Below, one piece after another: positions 9,745 to 19,132 of a DNA stretch of 64,000 bases; the stretch's first letter is position 1, and every line of letters begins with the position of its first letter. Location of the stretch: NCBI RefSeq assembly GCF_000378965.1, contig NZ_KB900536.1, positions 383,583 through 447,582 on the forward strand. The letters are read 5' to 3'. The translations under genes were made by a program, and so were the position numbers. Source of the DNA: Thioalkalivibrio thiocyanodenitrificans ARhD 1 (GTDB lineage: Bacteria > Pseudomonadota > Gammaproteobacteria > Ectothiorhodospirales > Ectothiorhodospiraceae). The notes below the pieces were generated by a model. It was not told where the DNA came from. It did not search any database and saw nothing but the letters and a program-made list of their open reading frames with translations.

Positions 9745-11412
9745 TCAATGCTGCAGCCGCCGGTACTTCATGCGGTGGGGGGTGTCCGCGTCGCTGCCCA
9801 GTCGCTTGTGGCGATCGGCCTCGTACTCAGTGTAGTTTCCGTCGAAGAACACCACGCTGCCGTCATCCTCGAAGGCCAGGATATGGGTGGCGATGCGGTC
9901 CAGGAACCAGCGGTCATGGGAGATCACCACCGCGGAACCCGGGAAGTCCAGCAGAGCCTCTTCCAGGGCGCGCAGTGTCTCCACGTCCAGATCGTTGGTG
10001 GGCTCGTCCAGCAGCAGCAGGTTGCCGCCGCTCTGCAGCAGCTTGGCCAGATGAACCCGGTTGCGTTCACCCCCGGAGAGCTCCTTCATGAGTTTCTGCT
10101 GGTCGGAGCCCTTGAAGTTGAAGCGGCCCACATAGGCCCGCGAGGGCATCTGGAAGTTGCCCACCTGGATGATGTCCTGGCCGTTGGAGATCTCCTCCCA
10201 GACCGATTTCTCGGCGGCGAGCGCATCGCGGCTCTGGTCCACATAAGCCACCTGTACCGTCTCGCCCACGCGGATGTCGCCGCTGTCCGGCTGCTCCTGC
10301 CCCACGATCATGCGGAACAGGGTGGATTTGCCGGCACCGTTGGGGCCGATGATCCCGAGGATGCCGCCCCGGGGGATGCTGAACGAGAGGTCTTCGTAGA
10401 GCACGCGGTCACCGTAGGACTTGGTGATGCCGTCCATTTCCACCACCACGTCACCCAGGCGAGGGCCCGGCGGGATGTAGATTTCCTTGGTTTCGCTGCG
10501 CTTCTGGTAGTCCGGCGACGACAGTTCCTCAAAGCGTTTGAGGCGCGCCTTGCTCTTGGTGCCGCGCCCCTTGGGATTGGAACGCACCCATTCCAGCTCC
10601 GCCTCCATGTTCTTGCGCCGGGCGCTTTCCTGCTTCTCCTCCATTTCCAGGCGCTTCTCCTTCTGCTCCAGCCAGGAGGAGTAGTTGCCTTCCCAGGGGA
10701 TGCCGTGACCGCGGTCCAACTCCAGAATCCAGCCGGCCACGTTGTCCAGGAAGTAACGGTCATGGGTCACCGCCACCACGGTACCCGGGAACTCCTGCAG
10801 GAATCGCTCCAGCCAGGCCACCGACTCGGCGTCCAGATGGTTGGTGGGCTCGTCCAGGATCAGCATGTCCGGGTTGGACAGCAGCAGTTTGCACAGCGCC
10901 ACGCGGCGGCGCTCACCGCCGGAGAGCGTGCTGACGTCCGCCTCCCAGGGCGGCAGGCGCAGCGCATCGGCCGCCACCTCGAGCTTTCGCTCCAGGTCCC
11001 AGGCGCCGGCGGCGTCGATCTTGTCCTGCAACTCCGCCTGCTCGGCCAACAGGGCGTCGAAGTCCGCGTCCGGGTTGGCGAACGCCTCGGCGATGGCGTT
11101 GAAGCGGTCCACCAGGGCCTTGGTCTCGCCGACGCCTTCCTCCACGTTGCCGCGCACGTCCTTGTCGCTGTCGAGTTGCGGCTCCTGGGGCAGGAAACCG
11201 ATCCGTATGCCGGGCTGAGGACGGGCTTCGCCCACGTACTCCTTGTCGACGCCGGCCATGATGCGCAGCAGGGTGGATTTGCCGGCGCCGTTGTAACCCA
11301 GCACGCCGATCTTGGCGCCGGGGAAGAAGTTCAGGGAGATGTCCTTGAGGATTTCCTTCTTGGGCGGGACGACCTTGCCCACACCGCTCATGGTGTAGAT
11401 GTATTGAGCCAT
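9745..11412 (-). CDS. ettA: Energy-dependent translational throttle protein EttA (ABC-F ATPase)
   Basis: From [19 protein letters not shown] the protein is 555 residues, the same length as E. coli EttA. It has two ABC cassettes: Walker [10 protein letters not shown] and GPNGAGKST, signatures [11 protein letters not shown] and [11 protein letters not shown], and Walker [12 protein letters not shown] and [11 protein letters not shown]. The charged inter-domain linker ([22 protein letters not shown]) is the P-site tRNA interaction motif of ABC-F factors. EttA binds the ribosomal E site and links translation to ATP/ADP ratio. The frame stays open upstream to 12933, but that extension is only a lack of stops and overlaps a real gene on the other strand; homology fixes the start at 11412. 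Confidence 0.97.
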   Translation of the reverse strand: MAQYIYTMSGVGKVVPPKKEILKDISLNFFPGAKIGVLGYNGAGKSTLLRIMAGVDKEYVGEARPQPGIRIGFLPQEPQLDSDKDVRGNVEEGVGETKALVDRFNAIAEAFANPDADFDALLAEQAELQDKIDAAGAWDLERKLEVAADALRLPPWEADVSTLSGGERRRVALCKLLLSNPDMLILDEPTNHLDAESVAWLERFLQEFPGTVVAVTHDRYFLDNVAGWILELDRGHGIPWEGNYSSWLEQKEKRLEMEEKQESARRKNMEAELEWVRSNPKGRGTKSKARLKRFEELSSPDYQKRSETKEIYIPPGPRLGDVVVEMDGITKSYGDRVLYEDLSFSIPRGGILGIIGPNGAGKSTLFRMIVGQEQPDSGDIRVGETVQVAYVDQSRDALAAEKSVWEEISNGQDIIQVGNFQMPSRAYVGRFNFKGSDQQKLMKELSGGERNRVHLAKLLQSGGNLLLLDEPTNDLDVETLRALEEALLDFPGSAVVISHDRWFLDRIATHILAFEDDGSVVFFDGNYTEYEADRHKRLGSDADTPHRMKYRRLQH

Positions 11413-11562
11413 GGATACCTTGAGAGAATCGGGAACGATTGTGAATTGATGGACTCGTAATGGACGGGCATTATCCGGCAAAGGTCCCGCTGCTTTCCAG
11501 TCGGGCTCCCCCTGCCGGGCGGACAAACAAGAAAAAATAGCAACTTCCAGAGGATATCCAGC

Positions 11563-12474
11563 ATGTACCGACATATCTGCAAGACATCCCTTCTGGCCCT
11601 GACGGGCGCCGCGTTTCTCACAGTCGCGGCTGTCCAGGCCGCCGAGCGGGTGGAACTGGAAAGGGACGGCCTGACGCACATCGCTCACCTGGAGATGGCT
11701 TCGGGCAAGTCCCTGGAGGATGGCGTGATCCTGATGCTCCACGGTACCATGGCCCACGGGCGCATGGAGATCATGGAGAGTCTGCAGGGGCTCATGGCGG
11801 AGCGGGGCTATAACAGCCTCTCCATCAACCTGAGCCTGGGCATCGATGCCCGGGAGGGCATGGTCGACTGCGCAATCGATCACGTGCATCGCCACGAGGA
11901 CGCGCTGGCGGAACTGGATATGTGGATGGGGTGGCTGAACGAACAGGGTGCGGGCAGGGTGGCCCTCATGGCCCATTCCCGGGGTGGTGCCCAGATGGCG
12001 TGGTATGCGGCAGAACACAAGCCGCAGGGCGTGGAACACGCGGTGCTCATCGCTCCGGCAACCGCCGATCATGCTGCCACCGCCCGGGCGTATGAGGAGC
12101 GCTATGGTGCGCCGCTGGCACGGGTCTACGAGCAGGCTGCGGAACTCATGCGCATGGGCCAGCCGGACACCCTCATCGAGGACATCGGGTTTCTGTACTG
12201 CGAGGGTGCCAACGCCAGTGCGGCGGCTGTGGCCTCCTACTATGCGGATAACCCTGATTTCGACACGCCCGCGCTGCTGCCCGGGATGGACATGCAGGTA
12301 CTTGTGATCGCCGGCAGCGAGGACGCTACCGTGGCCGATCTTCCTGAACGAATGGCGGAGCTGAAGGGCGAAGCCCACATCCAATATGGGGTTGTAGACG
12401 GGGCCGAGCACTTTTTCCGTGACTTCTTCGCCGACGATGTGGCCGATCTGGCGGCCGAATTCATCGGCTGGTAA
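11563..12474 (+). CDS. Secreted alpha/beta hydrolase
   Basis: The 303-residue protein starts with a signal peptide ([20 protein letters not shown], cleavage near AAERVE). An alpha/beta-hydrolase core follows, with the oxyanion-loop LHGT, a nucleophile elbow AHSRGG (Ser), a candidate acid in AGSEDATV and a candidate histidine in GAEHFFRDF. This gives a complete Ser-Asp-His set for an exported esterase or hydrolase of unknown substrate. It is divergent from ettA with about 150 bases between and is followed by a 480-base gene-free stretch. Confidence 0.8.
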   Translation: MYRHICKTSLLALTGAAFLTVAAVQAAERVELERDGLTHIAHLEMASGKSLEDGVILMLHGTMAHGRMEIMESLQGLMAERGYNSLSINLSLGIDAREGMVDCAIDHVHRHEDALAELDMWMGWLNEQGAGRVALMAHSRGGAQMAWYAAEHKPQGVEHAVLIAPATADHAATARAYEERYGAPLARVYEQAAELMRMGQPDTLIEDIGFLYCEGANASAAAVASYYADNPDFDTPALLPGMDMQVLVIAGSEDATVADLPERMAELKGEAHIQYGVVDGAEHFFRDFFADDVADLAAEFIGW

Positions 12475-12958
12475 TCCGGTCCTGACAAGACGGATCATCG
12501 AACACTCGAGGCCCTGGGCAGGGGCACAGTGCAGGGTCGAATGAGCGATTCCCGCTGAAGTGGCCCCCGCGTTTCCCGTGTGCCTCGCATCGTTGGCAGT
12601 GCACTGTTGCGGGTCTGAACATGAACACACATGGTGTGTGAGAATGTGCCGGTGCCGACCGGATGTCCCGAGTTGTTCGGTCTGACCGCACTCAACCGTT
12701 CCATGGCCCTGTGCTATGGTGGAAACGAGCGCACTGCACACGCTCAACGGTGGCGCCCACATGCGGTAGTCCGTGCACGTCCGGTTTCGGACCTGCACAC
12801 CATGAGGCGGCTCAACAGCCGTTGTTGCCGTTGTGCAATCACGCCGATCGGCTGATCGGCCGGCAGCTCCGGTGCGGGCCGGGCGCAAGGCTGCCACCCA
12901 CGACCGGAACGAACGGTCGCACCGGTGGACCACTCATTGATATAGCGGAGGGGTTGGC
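12475..12958. other. Gene-free stretch of about 480 bases
   Basis: Short open frames occur on both strands (for example 12631-12855), but none has a convincing ribosome binding site or recognisable protein. A small palindrome ACACAC/GTGTGT lies at about 12628-12643 and another around GCCGATCGGC near 12842. It probably holds the promoter of the hydrolase/OsmC-selD unit; I cannot place the hexamers. Confidence 0.4.
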
Positions 12959-14173
12959 ATGGCGGGCCAGCGGATCGATTTTCCCGGAGCGGACGAACAC
13001 ACACTGGCGGCGAGGCTGGATACGCCGCCGGGAGAACCGCGGGCCTGGGCGCTTTTCGCGCATTGTTTCACCTGCGGAAAGGATATCCGCGCGGCGAGTC
13101 GAATCGCGGCCGCGCTGACCGAGCGCGGCATCGCCACCCTGCGCTTCGATTTTACGGGGCTCGGGGCGAGTGAGGGAGAATTCGCCAATACCGGTTTCAG
13201 TTCCAATGTCGCGGACCTTCTGGCCGCGGCGCGTTTCATGCGCGAAAGCGGACGCCCGGTCTCCATTCTCATCGGGCACAGCCTCGGGGGCACGGCGGTC
13301 CTGGCCGCCGCCGGCGAGTTGCCGGAGTGCGCCGCGGTCGGGGTGATCGGTGCCCCGTTCGATCCGGAGCACGTGCTCGATCATTTTTCGGACAAGCTGG
13401 AGGTCATCGAATCCGAGGGGGAGGCCACCGTCACATTGGCTGGACGCCAGTTCCGGATCCGCCGTCAGTTCCTGGAAGATGCGCGCGACCAGAACCAGGC
13501 CAGGCACATTCGTCAGCTGCAGCGTCCCCTGCTGGTCATGCATTCCCCTGTGGATGCCGTGGTGGACGTGGACAATGCCCGGCGAATCTTCGAGCATGCC
13601 AGGCACCCAAAGAGCTACGTCTCACTGGACGATGCGGACCATCTGCTCAGCAAGCCCGAGGATGCGGAGTACGCGGCCGGGGTGATCGCCGCGTGGGCGG
13701 CCCGTTACCTGCCGGACCGGGACGATCCGGCCGATGAGGCCGGCGGGGATGGTGGCGTGACGGTGGAGGAACTAACGCCGGACGGCCTTGCACAACAGGT
13801 GCGGGTGGGCCGTCACCGGCTGTTTGCCGACGAGCCGGAGAGTGCCGGCGGTGCTGACATGGGTCCGGGCCCTTACGACTACCTGCTGGCCGGACTCGGG
13901 GCATGCACCTCCATGACGCTGCGCATGTACGCCCGGCGCAAGGGGCTGGACCTGACCCGTGTGCAGGTGAGCCTGACGCACGACAGGATTCACGCCAGGG
14001 ATTGCGAGGCGTGCGAGACGCAAACCGGCCGGCTCGACCTGATCACCCGGCGCATCATCCTGGAAGGCGAACTCTCTGATGCGGAGCGCAAGCGGTTGCT
14101 GGAGATTGCCGACAAGTGCCCGGTGCATCGCACGCTCCACGGTGAGGTCGAGATCCGGACGCTCCCCGGTTGA
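12959..14173 (+). CDS. Bifunctional alpha/beta hydrolase / OsmC-family protein
   Basis: The protein (404 residues) fuses two modules. Residues 1 to about 255 form an alpha/beta hydrolase with nucleophile elbow GHSLGG, an acid in MHSPVDAVVD and histidine in DDADHLL. The C-terminal part, from about 265, is an OsmC domain with the redox cysteine in GLGACTSMTLRMYARRKG and the second in DKCPVHRTL. OsmC proteins reduce organic hydroperoxides with cysteine thiols. This fusion is a known family. It lies 51 bases upstream of the SelD fusion gene on the same strand, so co-transcription is likely, and it may handle peroxides or activated thiol/selenol esters; that link is inference. The ribosome binding site GCGGAGGGG precedes the ATG. 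Confidence 0.9.
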   Translation: MAGQRIDFPGADEHTLAARLDTPPGEPRAWALFAHCFTCGKDIRAASRIAAALTERGIATLRFDFTGLGASEGEFANTGFSSNVADLLAAARFMRESGRPVSILIGHSLGGTAVLAAAGELPECAAVGVIGAPFDPEHVLDHFSDKLEVIESEGEATVTLAGRQFRIRRQFLEDARDQNQARHIRQLQRPLLVMHSPVDAVVDVDNARRIFEHARHPKSYVSLDDADHLLSKPEDAEYAAGVIAAWAARYLPDRDDPADEAGGDGGVTVEELTPDGLAQQVRVGRHRLFADEPESAGGADMGPGPYDYLLAGLGACTSMTLRMYARRKGLDLTRVQVSLTHDRIHARDCEACETQTGRLDLITRRIILEGELSDAERKRLLEIADKCPVHRTLHGEVEIRTLPG

Positions 14174-14224
14174 GGTTGCTCGGGCCTGAATCCACGCATT
14201 ACCTGTAACCAGAGAGAATTGTCC

Positions 14225-16495
14225 ATGCAGAAACCGGACCGGCCGGTTCTAAGGGATATAGTGCTGATCGGGGGAGGCCACAGCCATGTGGGGGTCCTCA
14301 AGCGTTTCGGCATGAAGCCGGTGCCCGGCGTGCGTCTGACGGTGATCTGTCGGGATACCCACACGCCGTATTCCGGCATGCTGCCGGGGTACGTGGCCGG
14401 ACACTACGATTTCGACGACATCCATATCGATCTGAGCCGGCTGGCGGAGTTCGCCGGCGCCCGTTTCTACCGGGATGAGGCCGTGGGCCTGGACCGGTCC
14501 GCACGGACCGTGCTTTGCCGGGAAAGACCGCCCGTGCCCTACGACAAGCTGTCCATCAATATCGGATCCACGCCGCAACTGGGGCACGTGACAGGTGCGC
14601 ACGAGCACGTGGTCCCCGTAAAGCCCATTCACCGCTTCAATGACCGCTGGCAGGCATTGCTGCACCGGGTGAAGGAACACCCCGGCAGGAGACGCATCGC
14701 AGTGGTTGGCGCGGGCGCCGGCGGCGTCGAACTGGCGCTGGCGATGCAGTACCGGCTGCGCAGGGAGCTTTCCGCCCAGGGGCGTGACCCCGGGGAACTG
14801 GAGTTCCATCTGTTCAGCCGAAGTGCCGACATTCTGCCCACGCACAATGCCCGTGTGCGCGGGGTGTTCGAGCAGGTCCTGGCCGAGCGGGGTGTGGTCC
14901 TGCATACGGCCGCGGAGGTGGAGCAGGTGGGTGACGGATGCCTGCGCACCGTCGAATCCGGTACCTTCGACGCCGATGAGGTCGTCTGGATCACGCGGGC
15001 GGGCGGGGCGCGCTGGCTTGGGGATACCGGGCTCGAACTGGATGACGACGGCTTCATTCGGGTCACCGATACCTTGCAGACCGTCACGGATCCAGAGATT
15101 TTTGCCGCGGGGGATATTGCCTCGATGGTCAACCATCCGCGGGAGAAGGCCGGTGTGTTTGCCGTGCGTCAGGCTCGGCCGCTGGCGGACAACCTGAGGC
15201 GCGCGGTCACCGGGCGGGCACTGCGGCCCTATCGGCCCCAGCGTCACTGGCTTGCCCTGATCAGCACCGGAGAACGGTACGCGGTGGCGTCCCGCGGCCC
15301 CATCGGATTCAAGGGGGCGTGGGTGTGGCGCTGGAAGGACCGGATCGATCGCCGGTTCATGGCCCGGTTCAATGATCTCCCGCCCATGGACACCGACAGG
15401 GACGATGCATGGCATTCGGTGCGGCTGGACGGGGAGGAGGCGGTGCAGGCCATCTCCGCGGTGGCCATGCGCTGCGGGGGTTGCGGCGCGAAGGTGGGCG
15501 CATCCGTACTGTCCCGCACCCTTGGCCTGCTCACGCCGGTGGATCGTGACGATGTGCTCGTGGGTCTCCACGCGCCGGATGATGCCGCCGTGCTGCGCGT
15601 GCCGGAGGGCAAGGCCCTGGTGCAGACCGTGGACTTCTTCCGTGCGTTCATCGAAGACCCGTACCTGTTCGGCAAGATCGCGGCCAATCATGCCCTGGGC
15701 GATGTGTTTGCCATGGGCGCGGAGGCACAGTCGGCCACGGCGATTGCCACCGTGCCCACGGGGCTGGAGTCCAAGATAGAGGACGTAGTGCTCCAGATGA
15801 TGTCGGGGGCCATCGAAATCCTCAACGATGCGAACTGCGCGCTGGTGGGCGGCCACACCGGGGAGGGCCGGGAACTGGCCCTGGGGTTTGCCGTGAACGG
15901 GCTGGTCGACGAGGACGCCCTCCTGCGCAAGGGGGGGATGCGCGCGGGTGACGTGTTGCTGCTCACCAAACCCATCGGGACAGGCACGTTGTTCGCCGCG
16001 CACGCGAGGCTGGCCGCCCGGGGCCGCTGGATCGATTCCGCCCTCGCCTCCATGATCCAGTCAAACCGGCAGGCTGCCGCGTGTCTGCGAGAACACGGCG
16101 CCACGGCGTGTACGGACATCACCGGATTCGGGTTGCTGGGACATCTGGTCGAGATGACGCGGCCGTCCGGCGTTGACGCCGAACTGGATCTCACCGCGCT
16201 GCCGCTCCTGGAGGGCGCGCAGGAGACCGTGGCCCGGGGGATCATGAGTTCCCTGCAGCCCGCCAACGTGCGTCTGAGCCGGGCGCTTCGCAACCAGGCG
16301 GACATGGCGGACCATCCCCGTTACCCGCTGGTGTTCGATCCCCAGACCGCAGGCGGCCTGCTGGCCAGTGTGCCCGCGGATCGGGCGGAAGCCTGCGTGC
16401 AGGCGTTGCGGGCGCTGGGGTATTCCGACGCGGCCGTCATTGGCCGGGTGCTCGCCCGGAGCGATGCCCTGGAACCCATCGTCCTCAATCCATGA
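14225..16495 (+). CDS. selD: Selenophosphate synthetase fused to FAD/NAD-dependent oxidoreductase (SelD; SenC role)
   Basis: The 756-residue protein starts with a pyridine-nucleotide-disulfide oxidoreductase-like domain (FAD motif LIGGGHSHVGVL near residue 12, second dinucleotide fold VVGAGAGGVELALA near 165). It continues after about residue 410 as selenide, water dikinase. The catalytic pair C420 and K423 (GGCGAKVG) corresponds to Cys17 and Lys20 of E. coli SelD, so it uses Cys, not selenocysteine. SelD makes selenophosphate from selenide and ATP, and the N-terminal domain may supply reduced selenium. I preferred ATG 14225 over TTG 14219, because AGAGAG lies 8 bases before the ATG. With senB and senA next door this is the SenC component; use in tRNA selenation or selenoproteins is also possible. 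Confidence 0.94.
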   Translation: MQKPDRPVLRDIVLIGGGHSHVGVLKRFGMKPVPGVRLTVICRDTHTPYSGMLPGYVAGHYDFDDIHIDLSRLAEFAGARFYRDEAVGLDRSARTVLCRERPPVPYDKLSINIGSTPQLGHVTGAHEHVVPVKPIHRFNDRWQALLHRVKEHPGRRRIAVVGAGAGGVELALAMQYRLRRELSAQGRDPGELEFHLFSRSADILPTHNARVRGVFEQVLAERGVVLHTAAEVEQVGDGCLRTVESGTFDADEVVWITRAGGARWLGDTGLELDDDGFIRVTDTLQTVTDPEIFAAGDIASMVNHPREKAGVFAVRQARPLADNLRRAVTGRALRPYRPQRHWLALISTGERYAVASRGPIGFKGAWVWRWKDRIDRRFMARFNDLPPMDTDRDDAWHSVRLDGEEAVQAISAVAMRCGGCGAKVGASVLSRTLGLLTPVDRDDVLVGLHAPDDAAVLRVPEGKALVQTVDFFRAFIEDPYLFGKIAANHALGDVFAMGAEAQSATAIATVPTGLESKIEDVVLQMMSGAIEILNDANCALVGGHTGEGRELALGFAVNGLVDEDALLRKGGMRAGDVLLLTKPIGTGTLFAAHARLAARGRWIDSALASMIQSNRQAAACLREHGATACTDITGFGLLGHLVEMTRPSGVDAELDLTALPLLEGAQETVARGIMSSLQPANVRLSRALRNQADMADHPRYPLVFDPQTAGGLLASVPADRAEACVQALRALGYSDAAVIGRVLARSDALEPIVLNP

Positions 16496-16503
16496 CCGGC
16501 ACG

Positions 16504-17457
16504 TCAGGACAAATGCCCGACCACGTTCTCAAGCGCAGCCTTCTCCTCCTCCGGCCGAAAGGCGGGGGCACGGGCCTCGCAGCTCCGGCGCAGGGACTCC
16601 ACATAGTCCGGATCGCCCTCGGCGCGCAGCAGGCGTTTCCGCAGTGCCGCCGTGTCACCCACCGGATAATATCCCGGGTAGTCTTCGCCCAGCAGGCCGA
16701 TATTGCCCGGGATGTCGGAGGCGATGACGGGCAGGCCCGCCACGCACGCTTCGGAGACCACGTTGGCGCCGCCCTCCATGATGGAACTTATCACCATGAG
16801 CCGCGCCCGGGCCATCAGGCGGCGTACCTGCCAGTGAGGCACTTCGCCGCGCCAGACGAAGCGCGGATTGATGCGGGTTTCCTGCAGCGCGGCGGCTTCC
16901 CATTCGCTGTCATGGGCGCGGCCCATGAGAACGATCCGCAGCCGCGAACCCGCCGGCAGATCACGCACGGCATAGGCCGGACGCAGCGAATCCTTTTCCT
17001 CGCGAAGATGTCCGGCCACACAGACATCGAAGCGGGATCTGACCGGGGGCAGGCGCCGGGGCAGGGGATCGGCGGACTGCAGGACGGTATGCAACCGGGT
17101 ACGGAAACGGGCCGGAATGTCTTCATGGACCCGGTCATGGAGGCCGATCAGGGCGTCCGCCCGATCCATGCTTGCCAGAGTGGTCTCGGCGTGGGAATAC
17201 TGGAACCGGTAAATGTCCGTTCCCGTCAGCACGACGATCAGCGGCCGGTGCGGATGGCGGTCACGGAAGGCACGGACGGCGTCCGCGCTGCGCCATGCAT
17301 GCAATGCGATCATCATCCCGGCATCGCGCCCGTCATAGGTCGTGGAGACGCGGACCCGATGACCGAGATCGCGCAGGAACTTCGCCCAGCGGGTGGCCGT
17401 GGCCCGGTTGCCCGAGCGTGTGCCGGGCCTGGCCGGCGTGATCAGTGCGATGTCCAT
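16504..17457 (-). CDS. senB: Selenosugar synthase SenB (glycosyltransferase-like, TIGR04348 type)
   Basis: This 317-residue GT-B glycosyltransferase-like protein begins MDIALITPARPGTRSGNRATA and ends with the donor-binding stretch SSIMEGGANVVSEACVAGLPVIAS. I recognise it as the TIGR04348 family, characterised as SenB, which uses selenophosphate and a UDP-sugar to make a selenosugar for selenoneine synthesis. Its neighbours support this: SelD ends 8 bases away, convergent, and the SenA homologue starts 36 bases away, divergent. An ordinary glycosyltransferase would not usually sit between these genes. The start at ATG 17457 matches the family N-terminus; the frame continues upstream to 17913 only by chance, across the senA start. 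Confidence 0.88.
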   Translation of the reverse strand: MDIALITPARPGTRSGNRATATRWAKFLRDLGHRVRVSTTYDGRDAGMMIALHAWRSADAVRAFRDRHPHRPLIVVLTGTDIYRFQYSHAETTLASMDRADALIGLHDRVHEDIPARFRTRLHTVLQSADPLPRRLPPVRSRFDVCVAGHLREEKDSLRPAYAVRDLPAGSRLRIVLMGRAHDSEWEAAALQETRINPRFVWRGEVPHWQVRRLMARARLMVISSIMEGGANVVSEACVAGLPVIASDIPGNIGLLGEDYPGYYPVGDTAALRKRLLRAEGDPDYVESLRRSCEARAPAFRPEEEKAALENVVGHLS

Positions 17458-17493
17458 GTGACTGTTGCCATTCGACCGGGGGTTTGAATTCCA

Positions 17494-18816
17494 ATGGATG
17501 TGCCTGCCACCCATCGCGTGCCTGCAGATCACCTCATCGAGATGCTGGGCGATGCCCGGAAGCGGACGCTCGCCCTGACCCGGGATCTGACCGGCGAGCA
17601 GGCGCTCGGGCCCAAGCTTAACATTGTGAATCCTCCCCTGTGGGAAGTGGGCCACGTGGGCTTCTTTCACGATCACTTCGCCCTGCGGACGCTTTACGGC
17701 CTGGACTACCGGCATCCCGATGCCGAAGCGCTCTACGATTCCGGCGGCATAGAGCATGATGCGCGCTGGGGTCTGCCGCTGCCGGACTGGGAAGACACGC
17801 TCGATTATCTGCGCACGGTCCAGGATGCCATGATTGAACGGCTGCCCGACGGGCTGGCCAGCGAGGCGCAGAGTTACGTCTACCAGCTCACCACCTTCCA
17901 CGAAGACATGCACGGAGAGGCCTTTGCCTATACACGGCAGACGCTCGCGTACCCTCCTCCGGACATGGGTTCAATTTCGGGCGTGTCGCCGGCTCAACAC
18001 GCCGGTCCCCTGGACGGTGACGTACACATCCCGGGCTGCATCCATGAGCTGGGTTCCGACGAGACCGTGCCCTTTCGATTTGACAACGAAAAGGGAGTCC
18101 ATGCGGTGGATGTGCCGGCCTTCAGCATCGCCAGAGCACCGGTCACCAACGAGGCGTTTCGTGCCTTCGTGGAGGACGGGGGTTACCGGCGCCGTGAGTT
18201 CTGGAGCGAGGAGGGCTGGGCGTGGCGCAGCCGGGCGGGGCTCGACGCCCCGGTGTACTGGCACCATGCCGACGGGCACTGGCAGGTGCGCTGGTTTGAC
18301 CGCTGGCTGACCCTGCCGCCCTGCCAGCCCGTGAGCCATGTCAGCGCTTACGAAGCCGATGCCTATTGCCGTTGGGCGGGCCGCCGGCTGCCCACCGAGG
18401 CCGAGTGGGAGGTCGCGGCCAGCCGGGTACCGGCCGGCGACGGCCGGGGGCTGCTGCCCGGCAAGCGGCGCTTTCCCTGGGGCGACACCATGGCTGGCCG
18501 GGTACCGGCCAATCTGGACGGTGACCGGCTCGGATGCGTGGACGTCGCTGCCTTCCCCGAGGGCGACAGCCCCCTGGGATGCCGGCAGATGCTGGGCAAC
18601 GTCTGGCAATGGACAGCCTCCGTCTTCGGGCCGTTTCCCGGCTTCAAGGCCGATCTCTACGCGGACTACTCCGCCCCGTGGTTCGCGGAGCAGCGGCGGG
18701 TATTGCGCGGCGGCGGATGGGCAACCCGGAGCCGGTTGATTCACAACGGCCATCGCAATTTCTTCACCCCGGATCGCAACGACATCATCGCCGGTTTTCG
18801 CACCTGTGCCCTCTGA
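17494..18816 (+). CDS. senA: Selenoneine synthase SenA (EgtB-like non-heme iron enzyme)
   Basis: The 440-residue protein has an N-terminal DinB-like bundle with an iron facial triad candidate H54, H136 and H140 (HEDMH followed by GE), and a C-terminal formylglycine-generating-enzyme-like domain (from about 175, ending LGNVWQWTASVF, RVLRGGGW and GFRTCAL). This is the EgtB/OvoA/SenA architecture, enzymes that form a C-S or C-Se bond on the hercynine imidazole with O2. Adjacency to SenB and SelD points to SenA rather than EgtB: EgtB clusters usually carry egtD or egtA/egtC, and none is here. Hercynine would have to come from an egtD elsewhere or from uptake. The start at ATG 17494 has GGGGG about 10 bases upstream. 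Confidence 0.85.
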   Translation: MDVPATHRVPADHLIEMLGDARKRTLALTRDLTGEQALGPKLNIVNPPLWEVGHVGFFHDHFALRTLYGLDYRHPDAEALYDSGGIEHDARWGLPLPDWEDTLDYLRTVQDAMIERLPDGLASEAQSYVYQLTTFHEDMHGEAFAYTRQTLAYPPPDMGSISGVSPAQHAGPLDGDVHIPGCIHELGSDETVPFRFDNEKGVHAVDVPAFSIARAPVTNEAFRAFVEDGGYRRREFWSEEGWAWRSRAGLDAPVYWHHADGHWQVRWFDRWLTLPPCQPVSHVSAYEADAYCRWAGRRLPTEAEWEVAASRVPAGDGRGLLPGKRRFPWGDTMAGRVPANLDGDRLGCVDVAAFPEGDSPLGCRQMLGNVWQWTASVFGPFPGFKADLYADYSAPWFAEQRRVLRGGGWATRSRLIHNGHRNFFTPDRNDIIAGFRTCAL

Positions 18817-18878
18817 TCGGGGCGCCCCGACGTCGCCGGAGCCGGCGGCTGCCGGCAGTGTGCGGGCGGGCCCTGGCG

Positions 18879-18907
18879 TTGTCGGGGGCGCGTGGCGATG
18901 GTAAGAT
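18879..18907 (+). promoter_or_regulatory. Promoter of tRNA-Val
   Basis: A -35-like TTGTCG (18879-18884) and -10-like TAAGAT (18902-18907) are separated by 17 bases. Transcription would start about 8 bases before the mature tRNA 5' end. Confidence 0.5.
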
Positions 18908-18922
18908 CCCGGGTTCCAACGC

Positions 18923-18999
18923 AGGCGCGTAGCTCAGCTGGTTAGAGCACCACCTTGACATGGTGGGGGTCGTTGGTTCGAGTCCAATCGCGCCTACCA
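18923..18999 (+). tRNA. tRNA-Val (anticodon GAC)
   Basis: The 77-base cloverleaf has a perfect 7-bp acceptor stem (AGGCGCG with CGCGCCT) and an encoded 3' CCA. The anticodon stem CCACC/GGTGG encloses TTGACAT, giving anticodon GAC for valine GUC/GUU codons. The T arm contains GGTTCGAGTCC. The interior closely resembles the E. coli valine GAC tRNA. thrS begins 134 bases downstream. Confidence 0.97.
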
Positions 19000-19132
19000 G
19001 GACTGCAGTGCGGGCTGCAAGCGACAGTCATCCGGAACAGAAACCGCTCCGGTACGGCTGATCGACTTGCAGCCTTTCTTTGCCAAACAAGCAGCGCACG
19101 ACCCTTCGTACCGGCCGGCGCAGGAGACAGAC

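Noticed and set aside
12461-12855. Short frames in the 12.5-12.9 kb gap
   Set aside because: No start signals or conserved features, and the frames on both strands look random.
9745-12933. A 1062-residue frame around ettA
   Set aside because: Only the last 555 residues are EttA; the upstream part lacks a start signal and crosses the real hydrolase gene on the other strand.
17494-18816. Plain ergothioneine EgtB
   Set aside because: The SenB and SelD neighbours and the lack of egtD or egtC favour SenA, though the enzyme class is the same.
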